This document shows positions 43,454-53,563 of a stretch of 64,000 bases of DNA, in pieces. The DNA is from JBKECO01 sp047974745 (GTDB lineage Bacteria > Bacillota > Clostridia > Lachnospirales > Lachnospiraceae). A program made the position numbers and the translations under genes. Where the stretch lies: the NCBI GenBank assembly GCA_047974745.1, contig JBKECO010000014.1:43443-107442 (forward strand), read 5' to 3'. The notes beneath the pieces are model-generated. The model was not told the DNA's origin. It did no database searches and saw only the letters and a list, made by a program, of their open reading frames with translations. The stretch's first letter is position 1. Every line of letters starts with the position of its first letter.

Positions 43454-44674
43454 AAATAGAATATGTCGCAGGAAACCACCGTACTTTTCTTTTGTTTCCA
43501 CGATCCGGTAATTTTGATCCATAAAATTTTGCAGGCTGTATGTGTTCCGTGGATCCACGGTAGCGAACAGATCCGATTTATGTTCCAGAATACAGTAATA
43601 CTCAGCTTCTTGAATCAGTTTTTTTTGAATCCTTAGACCTCTGAATTCAGGAGCAACAACGACAGTCTCCATGTGTGCCACCCCTGTAAGCATCTTATCG
43701 GAATAGCACAGATCCCTTCCCAGATTATCCAGATCGAATCCCGGAAATCTCACCAGCAGGAATCCGGCCAGCTTTTCCTCAATTTCTGCTTTCAGGATGA
43801 ATCCTCGCTCATGCATATGACTCTGTATGAATTCTTTATCATCTGCAATGAACATGGACGGATCCGCCAGATTTTCAGATGCTGCTACCATACACATGTG
43901 AATCATCTCCAGATCCGAATCCAGTGCCATGCTGATTTCGATTGGTTTGCCATGATGAATATGCTTGTCTGCATGCCGCAGCAGATGCAGTGCTTTGTCT
44001 TTAAAAAGTATTCCCGCTATTCCAATCAGTGCAGTAATGATAAAGACTACGATCGTCTCCTTCCATGCACCTTTACTGACCGATGATCCGATCACTGTTG
44101 AAGTAATGACGGATGGAACTCTGGCAATTAATGAGATGAAGAGAAATCGGGACAGTGAGATCTGAGTCGCACCCACCACATAGGTAAGCATATCCTTTGG
44201 AGTACCTGGTATCAGGAACAGAAGAAAAATGGTCATTTCCAATTTTTTGGAATCCTGCACAAAAGAAAACTCTTCTATATTCTTGTTCTTGAACAGTTTC
44301 TGAATCAGTGTCTTTCCATATTTTTTTGAAATCTGAAAAATAAGAGCGGATGCTGCAGCGATTCCGGCCATACAGAGAGCCATTCCACCGAGACCACCAT
44401 ACAGGACTCCTGCCATTATTTCCACCGGTTCCCCCGGAATAAAGGCAATGACGACCTGCGCAAATTGAATCAGCAATAATATCAGCCAGCCTGCGACCCC
44501 TAACGATCCAACTATATTCTGCAGACTGTTCTGTATATCCGGATCTGCCAGCTTGGAAATATATGGAATAACAAATACTGAGATCAAGGTGATGATGAAC
44601 ACTGCCAGAATGACCTTGATCCAGGCTCCTCTTGTCTCACGGTCCATGTTTTGATAAAATTTTGGTCTCTTCAA
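43436..44674 (-). CDS. TVP38/TMEM64 membrane protein fused to a GNAT acetyltransferase
   Basis: 412 residues from a TTG at 44674, eight bases after GGAGG. Residues 1-235 form a DedA/TVP38-type membrane domain (about six helices; FIPGEPVEIMAGVLYGGLGG and LFLIPGTPKDMLTYVVG are its two re-entrant motifs). Residues about 240-412 form a GNAT domain (ISMALDSDLEMIHMC, MVAASENL, VVAPEFRGLRIQKKLI as the acetyl-CoA loop). TVP38 proteins are linked to lipid or small-molecule movement. The fused acetyltransferase suggests modification of the same cargo, but this is inference. Confidence 0.82.
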   Translation of the reverse strand: MKRPKFYQNMDRETRGAWIKVILAVFIITLISVFVIPYISKLADPDIQNSLQNIVGSLGVAGWLILLLIQFAQVVIAFIPGEPVEIMAGVLYGGLGGMALCMAGIAAASALIFQISKKYGKTLIQKLFKNKNIEEFSFVQDSKKLEMTIFLLFLIPGTPKDMLTYVVGATQISLSRFLFISLIARVPSVITSTVIGSSVSKGAWKETIVVFIITALIGIAGILFKDKALHLLRHADKHIHHGKPIEISMALDSDLEMIHMCMVAASENLADPSMFIADDKEFIQSHMHERGFILKAEIEEKLAGFLLVRFPGFDLDNLGRDLCYSDKMLTGVAHMETVVVAPEFRGLRIQKKLIQEAEYYCILEHKSDLFATVDPRNTYSLQNFMDQNYRIVETKEKYGGFLRHILFKKLTV

Positions 44675-44775
44675 TGCGCATGCCTCCGATCTGAATAGAT
44701 GTAAAGGATGTCAGGTTCCATCACCTGATCTATATGGATTATCATATACCAGATCTGCTGCACAATCTATTGTTT

Positions 44776-47469
44776 TTATTCTTTTTTATATAATCTGACT
44801 TCTCCTGTAATTCCCGAACCACACTCCGGCTCCTGTGGCATCCCGAACATGGATGGTGTTTTTGACATCTTTCGTTCCAGTGTAGTTGCCACCTCGATCG
44901 CAATTTGATTTTGACCCTTACTGATACCCTTGCTCAGAACATATCGGAACGGCGGTACGATTTGTATGCCCTGGGTCTCTCCATTCACAAAGACCTCTAC
45001 CCCTTCAAAGGCATCTGTGATTTCCAGAACCATTGTGTTTGTCATCTCTGACGCAAATGAATTCTCATATCTTACAAAGCCTGAAAAAAGTGGTTCTTCT
45101 TCTGATAGTCTGTCCGGAAGGCTTACTTGCTTTCTTCCGTGGAACATCGGGTACTCGATGCTTTCACAAATGCTCCGATTCCAGCCCTGATCAAAGGGTA
45201 TTTCCTCCCATTCATCGGACTGCAGCGTTACTGTTCCCTGCAACTGCATGGAACTAATTACTGCTTCCTTCTGGGTCGCAAGCTGCTCTGATAAATCCTC
45301 ATTGGTAAAAAGAAAAAGCTGGCTGTGCAGTGGCTCTACGGATACAAGGAGATTGGATCCATCATAAGGAACGGACTGCAGCTCTTGATTCCAGGCATCA
45401 TATCTGTAGCAGGGATACTCTTCCTTACAGAGTATAGTGCCCTTGTAGTTCTTGGTTCCCTCGTTTACCACCATGAGGAGCTTTGAGCCATCATTATGCA
45501 GATAGGTATAGAGTCGGATCCTGTTATCTGCCGGCTCGATCTGCAGCTGGCAGTAGCCATCACTTCTTAATGCCTTTGCCAAGTCTGCAAGTGGAACCAC
45601 TCTGCACTTCTTAAGATCGCTGTCTAACTGGGATTTTGTGCCATTACACAGACCCTGTGGTAATGCATCACAAAAGAATACCGGGATGCCATGGTCTGTC
45701 ATTTCTTTCAAAGCCGTTGCAAACTCCTCTGTTATAAACTGCATATAGGGCACTACAACGGTCTTGTATACAATTGAATTGATACAGAGCCTGCCCTCTT
45801 CGATCTGTGTCTGATACAAAATGCGTTCTGAGAATACATCCTGAGGAATGATGTGGTAGTCGATCTGATCGTCATATAGCTTGTGTGCCGGCATCTGCAT
45901 CTGCATAGCCTCTCCGCACCAGTCTGCCTCTCCATCGTATAGAAGTGCTGTGTCGACCTGTGGCTTACCGTCACTGATCAGTTCGCAGACACGGTTCAGA
46001 TAGCGCATCAGTGCTCCAAAATGACGATACTGCGGATTATGTCCATTTGCGTAAAAATGCGGTGGGCAGTCAGGATCTGGAAATTCCTTCGGACTGAATG
46101 CATGAGGTACATAATGATTAATTCCGCGTACAAGAAAATGATCCACGAGATATTTTTCAAGCCTGACACCTTCTGACCAGCCGTAAGCTCCAAAAATCTC
46201 ACACATGGAATCCCCATGCTTGCCAGGTTCAATGGCCGCAGCCGAGCTTCCCAGCTTGCCCAATACATAGTGATAGAACTCTCCATCCCGCTTCTGGAAA
46301 ATACCTCTGTCAAAGCTGACATCCTCCATCTGAGGCATCACCTGCCCTCCAATATCATCAATTCCTGCCATATCCTGACCAGCAAGTCCTCTGAAAAAAT
46401 GACCCAGTGAGGCTTCTGTCTTCGAGTGATGTCCATTATCCTCGATCAGATGTCCGATATACTTTACATTATGCTCCCGGCACCAGTCACCGAGCTGCAT
46501 GGAAAAATCTTTTCTGACTAATTTGGTAACTGCATCCATATATGCATAACGAATACGGGCTTTACACTGCTCGTCCGCATCATTTTCCCAGATCAGCGGC
46601 AGATAGAGCATCTCCTCTTTCGTGAGATTCTTTTCCAGTTCCAGCAGGATTTCACTGCTCCAGGGATAATCTATCTCTTCTCCCATTCCTCCATGCCCAT
46701 TATATAGGTGCCCGTTTCCAAGCTCTGGCTCATCCGAAAAAAATCCGGCGATCGCCCTGCCGAAATCATCTTTATAGTGTGTAAAGTGACTCTCATATAC
46801 TTCATCAATCAAGATCCTGCAGGAATCATGATCCATCATATTGATATACGAACGATGATAACCGAGATTTCTTGACAGGTGCATCAGATAAAGCGTCCAG
46901 TCCCCCTCTGGAGCCTCCCAGGTAAATTCATCGCCCTGGATCAGACTTGTCAGATCCAGTACCTTGCCAGATGCCTTCTCCATTCCGATCAGCCCATAGA
47001 TCTGATCATCAGTAAACTCTCTCTGATGGTGCTGATCCAATATCATCTGCTCGATCTGGGTCGACTCGAAGGGTTCCGGGTGCATCAGCTCATCACCTGT
47101 AATGCTGACAACTTCTCCTTCCCCTGCATGATACGTGCGGACTGCGATGCTTTGCCGGCAGAGATCAGCTGATTTTTTTAATACTGCTCCATTGGCAAAT
47201 CCGGTAGGAAAATGACTATCGTCCAGTATCCAGACCTTCATATCTCGGTTTCTGGCTTCCTCCAGAATGATATCCATATCCGTCCACCACTTCTCACCGC
47301 AGAAATCAGGATGAGGACGACTCTCCACGCACACCGCTCCAATACCGGCCTCGGAAATGATCTTCATATATTCCCGAAGCTTTGTTTCCTCTTCTCCATG
47401 CTGCCAGAAAAATGGAAAAATATAGTTTTCTCCGTTTCCTGAAAGCAGTTTACTTATTTTTGACTGCAT
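44776..47469 (-). CDS. Large intracellular glycosidase (GH106-like)
   Basis: 897 residues from the ATG at 47469 after GGAGGG. The N-terminal part (FPFFWQHG, ESRPHPDFCGEKWW, WILDDSHFPTGFANG, about 15-110) and the middle region (GFFSDEPELG, about 240) resemble GH106-type enzymes. The C-terminal part (about 770-895: FSGFVRYEN, VFVNGETQGIQ) is a jelly-roll sugar-binding domain. No signal peptide. A divergent AraC gene lies 155 bases away and a GH78 rhamnosidase 12 kb away, so rhamnose release is likely, but the family is a judgement by eye. Confidence 0.6.
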   Translation of the reverse strand: MQSKISKLLSGNGENYIFPFFWQHGEEETKLREYMKIISEAGIGAVCVESRPHPDFCGEKWWTDMDIILEEARNRDMKVWILDDSHFPTGFANGAVLKKSADLCRQSIAVRTYHAGEGEVVSITGDELMHPEPFESTQIEQMILDQHHQREFTDDQIYGLIGMEKASGKVLDLTSLIQGDEFTWEAPEGDWTLYLMHLSRNLGYHRSYINMMDHDSCRILIDEVYESHFTHYKDDFGRAIAGFFSDEPELGNGHLYNGHGGMGEEIDYPWSSEILLELEKNLTKEEMLYLPLIWENDADEQCKARIRYAYMDAVTKLVRKDFSMQLGDWCREHNVKYIGHLIEDNGHHSKTEASLGHFFRGLAGQDMAGIDDIGGQVMPQMEDVSFDRGIFQKRDGEFYHYVLGKLGSSAAAIEPGKHGDSMCEIFGAYGWSEGVRLEKYLVDHFLVRGINHYVPHAFSPKEFPDPDCPPHFYANGHNPQYRHFGALMRYLNRVCELISDGKPQVDTALLYDGEADWCGEAMQMQMPAHKLYDDQIDYHIIPQDVFSERILYQTQIEEGRLCINSIVYKTVVVPYMQFITEEFATALKEMTDHGIPVFFCDALPQGLCNGTKSQLDSDLKKCRVVPLADLAKALRSDGYCQLQIEPADNRIRLYTYLHNDGSKLLMVVNEGTKNYKGTILCKEEYPCYRYDAWNQELQSVPYDGSNLLVSVEPLHSQLFLFTNEDLSEQLATQKEAVISSMQLQGTVTLQSDEWEEIPFDQGWNRSICESIEYPMFHGRKQVSLPDRLSEEEPLFSGFVRYENSFASEMTNTMVLEITDAFEGVEVFVNGETQGIQIVPPFRYVLSKGISKGQNQIAIEVATTLERKMSKTPSMFGMPQEPECGSGITGEVRLYKKE

Positions 47470-47624
47470 AGACCCTCCAATCACATAAAAACCTATAATA
47501 TTGCTGCCTGCATACTCGGATTTGTATTTACAAATCTGTTCTCACTCCATTATAATCAAAGTTACACAAAATGTAATCAGACGATTATGCTATTGGTACA
47601 TACAATATTGCTGAAAGGAGCACG

Positions 47625-48656
47625 ATGTTCGAACAAATCCACCTGATCTCCTATCATACAGAAACTCCTGTCACACCGCTGCATTCACTATTACACCTTT
47701 CACCTGATCTGGATCAGGAAGAGTATTCTGACGATACCCATGCAGATATCAAAAGATCGATTGAAGAAAAGCGCAGATTTTTCACTGAGAGTCAGGGCGA
47801 GCTTGATTTTCTGATTTCAGGACATCTGGATGTCTTTTCCATTGCCTCCCCCTCAGAATTTGCCAGATCGCAGCTCTACTATCTCGAGGGATTTAGTGTA
47901 TTCACCTGTGATCCCGGTTTTTTTACACGTAGAAAGGAATATCCTTCTTTTTTACTGCTCTATACCTATGAAGGCTGCGGCGTGCTGGAATATGAAGATA
48001 AGACCTATGAGTTAGGGGAAAACTATGGATTTCTGATCGACTGCAGAAAAAGGCACCTATATTATACGAAGGGTCAGATTCCTTGGAAACACAGCGTTCT
48101 GCACTTTAATGGTCCCCTTGTCAGGTCCTTTTATGATCAATTCTTTGCTGAACAGTCGCCGGTCTTTCATGATACTGGAAACCCATTTTATCAAAAGCAT
48201 CTGGAGCTGCTCCTGCAGGACTATCAGCAGGGTGGGATGCAGAGAGAATGGCTCGTTTCCGACAGGCTCAGTCATCTTTTGACGAATCTTGCCCGTCATG
48301 AACATCGAACACAGCTCATCACGAATCGGAACCCCGGCTATATCTTAGTATTGACTGTTTTCCTGGAGCGGCATTTCACCAGAAAGGTCTCACTGAATGA
48401 AATGTCAAAGATCGCAGGTGTCAGCAAGTATCATTTGTCGAGAGAATTTCAACGTTATACCGGCTACACGCCATTGCACTACCTGAATATGCTCCGAATC
48501 GAGCATGCAAAATCACTTTTGACCGGCACGAGCTTATCGGCTGCAAAGATCGCAGCCCTCAGCGGATTTGAGGATGTGAATAATTTTTCGCGTCATTTCA
48601 AAAAAAACACCGGGATCACTCCCGGTGCCTTTCGAAAGCAGGTCATTGGTCTATAA
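47625..48656 (+). CDS. AraC-family regulator
   Basis: 343 residues, RBS AAAGGAG. The N-terminal cupin-like sensor (about 90-200) is followed by two helix-turn-helix motifs (about 240-340: SLNEMSKIAGVSKYHLSREFQRYTGYTPLHYL and SAAKIAALSGFEDVNNFSRHFKKNTGITPGAFR). It is divergent from the GH106-like gene and is its probable activator, responding to a sugar. Its stop overlaps the end of purL. Confidence 0.88.
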   Translation: MFEQIHLISYHTETPVTPLHSLLHLSPDLDQEEYSDDTHADIKRSIEEKRRFFTESQGELDFLISGHLDVFSIASPSEFARSQLYYLEGFSVFTCDPGFFTRRKEYPSFLLLYTYEGCGVLEYEDKTYELGENYGFLIDCRKRHLYYTKGQIPWKHSVLHFNGPLVRSFYDQFFAEQSPVFHDTGNPFYQKHLELLLQDYQQGGMQREWLVSDRLSHLLTNLARHEHRTQLITNRNPGYILVLTVFLERHFTRKVSLNEMSKIAGVSKYHLSREFQRYTGYTPLHYLNMLRIEHAKSLLTGTSLSAAKIAALSGFEDVNNFSRHFKKNTGITPGAFRKQVIGL

Positions 48657-51600
48657 AAAGTACTGCACGCCGCTCTCAAAGATCTTCATATCCTGTTCTC
48701 CATAAATATTAATGGCCACTCCCTGTCCCTTACGCTCTGCATGTGCCATCTTTCCTAAGATTCGTCCGTCCGGGCTGGTGATTCCTTCAATGGCAGCATA
48801 GGAGCCATTTACATTCCATTCCTCATCCATTGTTGCCATTTTGCCTTCGTTCACATACTGGGTCGCGATCTGACCGTTCTTCTTCAGCTTGCCGATCCAG
48901 TCCTGTGACGCCACGAAACGACCTTCTCCATGGGATGCCGGGCTGCAATAAACGGTCTCTGCATCTGTTTTCTGCAGCCAGGGAGACTTATTACTGACAA
49001 CCTTTGTATAGACCATTTTACTGATGTGGCGGCCGATTGTGTTATAGGTAAGTGTTGGTGAGTCGCTCAACTGCTCTGTAATGCGACCGTAGGGTAGGAG
49101 CCCCAGCTTGACTAGAGCCTGAAATCCATTACAGATTCCAAGCATCAGGCCGTCTCGATCCTCTAATAGTCTTGTAACGGATTCGGTCAGTGTGCTGTTC
49201 CGAAATGCTGTTGCAAAAAATTTGGCGGATCCTTCCGGCTCATCACCAGCTGAAAAACCTCCCGGAAACATGATGATCTGTGACTGTTCTATTGCCTTTG
49301 AATACGTTTTTACCGAATCAATGATATCCTGTTCATTCAGATTGCGGAACACTCTTGTGATCACATTGGCTCCGGCAGTCTCAAATGCCCTGCTGCTGTC
49401 GTATTCACAATTTGTACCCGGGAATACCGGAATGAATACTGTCGGTCTTGCTACTTTATTTTTACAGATATAAATTGACTTCTCTTTATAGCTCTCAGGC
49501 TCAAATTCTGAGTGATCTTCACCTGCATGGGTCGGAAATACTGTTTCCAAGGTACCGGTCCAATAGCGAATCGCATCCTCCATATTGATCACCATGTCAG
49601 AATACTGGAATTGTGCCTGGTCATTGACAGTTCCGATCATCTGAAGATCCTTTGTGATATTCCATTCTTTGATCTGTTTTTGCATTTCTGATAATTTTGA
49701 AACAGGAACTTCGATGATGAGATTTCCAAATCCTGGAAGAAAAAACTCCGTTTCATCTACCGAGTCATAAATTGTGACTCCTAACTTATTTCCAAATGCC
49801 ATTTTAGAGACTGCTGCAACGATTCCCTTTGCATCCAGAGCATAAGAGGACACGATATAGCCGCCCTGGATCATCTTATGGATTCCTTCATACAAATTCG
49901 TGATCTGCCCATAATCTGGCATATCGGAATCATCCTTGCGTATTCTGCACAGATAAAGTACATTGCCTGATTCCTTCAATTCCGGTGTTATGATATCTTT
50001 TTCCTCAGCAGTATCCACTGCAAAGGACACCAGTGTTGGTGGTACATCAATCTCATGAAAACTTCCTGACATGCTGTCTTTTCCACCGATCGATGCAAGA
50101 CCGAATCCGATCTGTGCATGATAGGCTCCTAGCAGTGCTGCAAAAGGCTGGCTCCATCTTGAAGGCTCCTCTGACATTCGCCTGAAATATTCTTGAAACG
50201 TAAAGCGGATCTTATGCAGATCTCCGCCGGTCGCTACGATTCTGGAAATGGATTCAAGTACTGCATAAGCTGCCCCATGAAATGGACTCCAGCTTGAAAG
50301 GTAGGGGTCGAATCCATAGCTCATCATCGTCACTGTGTCGCAGCTGCCCTTTGCAACGGGAATTTTTGCGACCATACTCTGAGTCTCTGTCATCTGATAT
50401 GCCCCACCATATGGCATCAGTACGGAGCCTGCACCAATTGAGCCATCGAACATCTCCACGAGTCCCTTTTGTGAGCAGACATTGAGATCCGAAAGCTCCC
50501 GCAGCCATGCCGCCTTTACATTTCCAGCAGCGACCGCCTGTTCAACCTCTGGTATTGCGATCTTATCCAGATAGCTCTCCTTCTTGGAAGGCATTTCTAC
50601 AAGAACTGCTGATTCCTGGTGTGCACCATTGGTATTCAGGAATTCGCGGGCAATGTTCACGATCTCCTTCCCTCTCCATTTTAAGACCAGCCGCTTCTCC
50701 TCTGTAACAACTGCAGCTTCCACTGCCTCCAGGTTTTCTTCTGCAGCATAGTTCAAAAATAATTCTGTATGTTCCGGTGCGATTACCACTGCCATTCTTT
50801 CCTGAGACTCCGAGATCGAAATTTCTGTACCGTCCAGACCAGCATATTTTTTTGGAACCTTATCAAGATCGATCATGAGTCCGTCTGCAAGCTCTCCGAT
50901 CGCAACAGAAACTCCTCCCGCTCCAAAATCATTGCATTTCTTTATAATTCTGCTGACTTCTTCTCTTCGGAAAAGTCTTTGGATCTTTCGTTCGGTGGGA
51001 GCATTTCCTTTTTGGACCTCTGCCCCACAGGTATCAATGGATTCTGTAGTATGTGCTTTGGAGGAACCGGTCGCTCCGCCACATCCATCACGGCCTGTCC
51101 TTCCGCCCAAAAGGATAATAATATCACCTGGATCGGATGTCAGCCGCTGCACAGCACGTCTGGGCGCCGCGCCCATTACCGCTCCGATCTCCATTCTCTT
51201 AGCCACATAATTCGGGTGATAGATCTCTTTTACATAACCCGTTGCAAGGCCGATCTGATTTCCATAGGAGCTATATCCATGGGCTGCACCTCTGACAATT
51301 TTTTTCTGTGGCAGCTTACCTGAGATCGTTTCCTGAACGGATACCGTCGGATCCGCTGCACCGGTTATTCTCATGGCCTGATAGACATAGGTACGGCCAG
51401 ACAACGGATCACGGATGGCTCCGCCAAGGCAGGTGGCAGCTCCACCAAATGGTTCGATCTCTGTGGGATGATTGTGTGTTTCATTTTTAAAATTTATCAG
51501 CCACTCTTCTGTCTTACCATCCACAAGGACAGGCACAACAATCGAGCAGGCATTGATTTCATCAGATTCCTCCTGATCCTCCAGCTTACCTTCTGCCTTC

Positions 51601-52454
51601 AGGCGCTTCATGGCCATAAGTGCAATGTCCATCAGACAAACGAATTTATCCTCTCTGCCTGCATATAGCTTATCAAATGTCTCGCGGTAATCCTTATAAG
51701 CTGACAGAATGGATTCTCTGTAATCGCCCTCTGCAAATGTGATATCCGTTAGTTCTGTTGAGAATGTAGTATGTCTGCAGTGATCTGACCAGTAAGTATC
51801 TAAGACCCTGATCTCTGTCATGGAAGGATCCCGTTGCTCCTTCGTACTAAAATAGTCCTGAATGAACAAAAAATCCCGGAATGTCATCGCAAGATTTAAA
51901 GAGTCATAAAGCGGAAGCAGTTCCTCCTTTGACATTTGAATAAAGCCGTTAAAAATCAGAACATTTTCCGGTTCTTCAAATTCCACTACCAGTGTCTCCG
52001 GCTTTTCCATTCCTGTTTCTCTCGAATCTACCGGATTGATACAGTGATTCTTGATCGCACTTAACTGATCCGCCGTCACATCTCCAGAGATCACATAGGT
52101 CGTGGCAGAACGAATAATTGGATCCTCTTTTTCATTCAAAAGCTTTATGCACTGTTCTGCAGAATCGGCTCTCTGATCGAACTGACCCGGAAGATATTCC
52201 ACTCCAAACACAAAAGATTCCCCAAAATCAAATTGTTCCTCGTAAATATCGTCCACTGGCGGCTCCGACAAAACCGTACGGATCGCTTTCTGATAGGTCT
52301 CCTCCGAAACATGTTCTAAGTCATAACGGATCAGAATACGGACCTTCGTTACTGAATATATCCCAAGATAATTCTTGATCTCAGCCTGCAGCTCCCTTGC
52401 CTGAACAGCAAATGCGTCTTTTTTCTCGACGTAGACTCTTTTTACGTGACTCAT
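48651..52454 (-). CDS. purL: Phosphoribosylformylglycinamidine synthase, long PurL form
   Basis: 1,267 residues from the ATG at 52454, with AAAGGAG before it. The N-terminal PurS-like part, two AIRS-type synthase units (NFKNETHNHPTEIEPFGGAATCLGG near 330, and a second unit with SIGGKDSMSG) and a C-terminal glutamine amidotransferase (about 1000-1267, nucleophile Cys in GICNGFQ, His in SHGEGRF) are fused, as in the long-form enzyme. It makes FGAM in purine synthesis. No purine riboswitch or other pur gene is seen nearby. Confidence 0.93.
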   Translation of the reverse strand: MSHVKRVYVEKKDAFAVQARELQAEIKNYLGIYSVTKVRILIRYDLEHVSEETYQKAIRTVLSEPPVDDIYEEQFDFGESFVFGVEYLPGQFDQRADSAEQCIKLLNEKEDPIIRSATTYVISGDVTADQLSAIKNHCINPVDSRETGMEKPETLVVEFEEPENVLIFNGFIQMSKEELLPLYDSLNLAMTFRDFLFIQDYFSTKEQRDPSMTEIRVLDTYWSDHCRHTTFSTELTDITFAEGDYRESILSAYKDYRETFDKLYAGREDKFVCLMDIALMAMKRLKAEGKLEDQEESDEINACSIVVPVLVDGKTEEWLINFKNETHNHPTEIEPFGGAATCLGGAIRDPLSGRTYVYQAMRITGAADPTVSVQETISGKLPQKKIVRGAAHGYSSYGNQIGLATGYVKEIYHPNYVAKRMEIGAVMGAAPRRAVQRLTSDPGDIIILLGGRTGRDGCGGATGSSKAHTTESIDTCGAEVQKGNAPTERKIQRLFRREEVSRIIKKCNDFGAGGVSVAIGELADGLMIDLDKVPKKYAGLDGTEISISESQERMAVVIAPEHTELFLNYAAEENLEAVEAAVVTEEKRLVLKWRGKEIVNIAREFLNTNGAHQESAVLVEMPSKKESYLDKIAIPEVEQAVAAGNVKAAWLRELSDLNVCSQKGLVEMFDGSIGAGSVLMPYGGAYQMTETQSMVAKIPVAKGSCDTVTMMSYGFDPYLSSWSPFHGAAYAVLESISRIVATGGDLHKIRFTFQEYFRRMSEEPSRWSQPFAALLGAYHAQIGFGLASIGGKDSMSGSFHEIDVPPTLVSFAVDTAEEKDIITPELKESGNVLYLCRIRKDDSDMPDYGQITNLYEGIHKMIQGGYIVSSYALDAKGIVAAVSKMAFGNKLGVTIYDSVDETEFFLPGFGNLIIEVPVSKLSEMQKQIKEWNITKDLQMIGTVNDQAQFQYSDMVINMEDAIRYWTGTLETVFPTHAGEDHSEFEPESYKEKSIYICKNKVARPTVFIPVFPGTNCEYDSSRAFETAGANVITRVFRNLNEQDIIDSVKTYSKAIEQSQIIMFPGGFSAGDEPEGSAKFFATAFRNSTLTESVTRLLEDRDGLMLGICNGFQALVKLGLLPYGRITEQLSDSPTLTYNTIGRHISKMVYTKVVSNKSPWLQKTDAETVYCSPASHGEGRFVASQDWIGKLKKNGQIATQYVNEGKMATMDEEWNVNGSYAAIEGITSPDGRILGKMAHAERKGQGVAINIYGEQDMKIFESGVQYFL

Positions 52455-52557
52455 ATCTATCTCCTTTATACTGGGTAATCGCATTCATTTTAGGTAATCA
52501 TAGCATTTTTTATTAGATAAGTACAATTAATATATCTAATTCTATTTATAAGAAATC

Positions 52558-52585
52558 TAGGGTCACTTGTCGCCCTAATTTTTTT
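52558..52585 (+). terminator. Hairpin with T-run between divergent genes
   Basis: TAGGG (52558-52562) and CCCTA (52573-52577) followed by seven T. No plus-strand gene ends before it, so it might end a short transcript or attenuate an early one. Confidence 0.35.
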
Positions 52586-52613
52586 GTATGACATCTCTTA
52601 TATTTTTGTGTGA

Positions 52614-52642
52614 TTGACGCATTCATAAGTATATCTTATAAT
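52614..52642 (+). promoter_or_regulatory. Promoter of the LysR gene
   Basis: TTGACG (52614-52619) and TATAAT (52637-52642), spacer 17, with the start codon 37 bases further on. Confidence 0.75.
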
Positions 52643-52678
52643 ATAACCAACGACAGATGATTTACAGGAGGATGCATT

Positions 52679-53563
52679 ATGGATATCAATTATGAATTAT
52701 ATAAGGTCTTTTATTATGTTGCCAGTTCATTAAGCTTTTCAGAAGCAAGCAAACAGCTGTTCATCTCCCAGTCTGCGGTCAGTCAGTCCATTAAAACACT
52801 GGAACGAAAGTTGGATCAGCCATTATTTATTCGAAGCACCAAAAAAGTCCAGCTGACCCCGGCAGGAAAAATTCTGCAAAAGCATATTGAACCTGCTATG
52901 AATCTGATTCAGCGTGGGGAAGAACAGATCATGGACACGAATGGTCTGGGACTCGGACAACTCCACATCGGAGCAAGTGATACGATCTGCCGCTATTTTC
53001 TGGTTCCCTATCTCAAAAAATTTCACCAGAAATTTCCAAATGTTCCGATCAAAGTCACAAATGCGACTTCCCTATCCTGTGTCACCTTGCTCGAACAAGG
53101 TAAAGTGGATCTGATTGTTACGAACTATCCAAATTCAAGATTAAATCACATATATCGGCAAAAGACCGTAATGGAATTTCACGATGTATTTATTGCAAAT
53201 CCAGCCTATTTTGATTTTTCCAAAAAATCGATCACCTTTAAGGAGCTCTGTGAATATCCGATCCTGATGCTGGACCGAAAAAGCACTACCAGTGAGTTCC
53301 TGCACAATCTGTTCTTGCAGCATCAGCTGGAGCTTTTGCCTGAAATCGAACTGAGCAGCAATGATCTGTTGATCGATCTTGCCCGTATCGGACTGGGTAT
53401 AGCCTTCTTGCCGAATTACTGTCTGAGCGGCCAGGAGAAGGATCTGTATAAGCTGGATATTAAAGAACAAATCCCATCCCGTCAACTGGCTGTTGCCATC
53501 AATACGAATCTCCCTGTATCAGCTTCGACTGACGAGTTTTTAAAGCTTCTTCCAGAAATCTGA
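52679..53563 (+). CDS. LysR-family regulator
   Basis: 294 residues, RBS AGGAGG. The N-terminal helix-turn-helix (about 1-60: YVASSLSFSEASKQLFISQSAVSQSIKTLE) is followed by a periplasmic-binding-type sensor domain (about 90-290). It is divergent from purL across 224 bases and could regulate that promoter. Target and ligand unknown. The end overlaps the convergent helicase gene by 24 bases. Confidence 0.88.
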   Translation: MDINYELYKVFYYVASSLSFSEASKQLFISQSAVSQSIKTLERKLDQPLFIRSTKKVQLTPAGKILQKHIEPAMNLIQRGEEQIMDTNGLGLGQLHIGASDTICRYFLVPYLKKFHQKFPNVPIKVTNATSLSCVTLLEQGKVDLIVTNYPNSRLNHIYRQKTVMEFHDVFIANPAYFDFSKKSITFKELCEYPILMLDRKSTTSEFLHNLFLQHQLELLPEIELSSNDLLIDLARIGLGIAFLPNYCLSGQEKDLYKLDIKEQIPSRQLAVAINTNLPVSASTDEFLKLLPEI

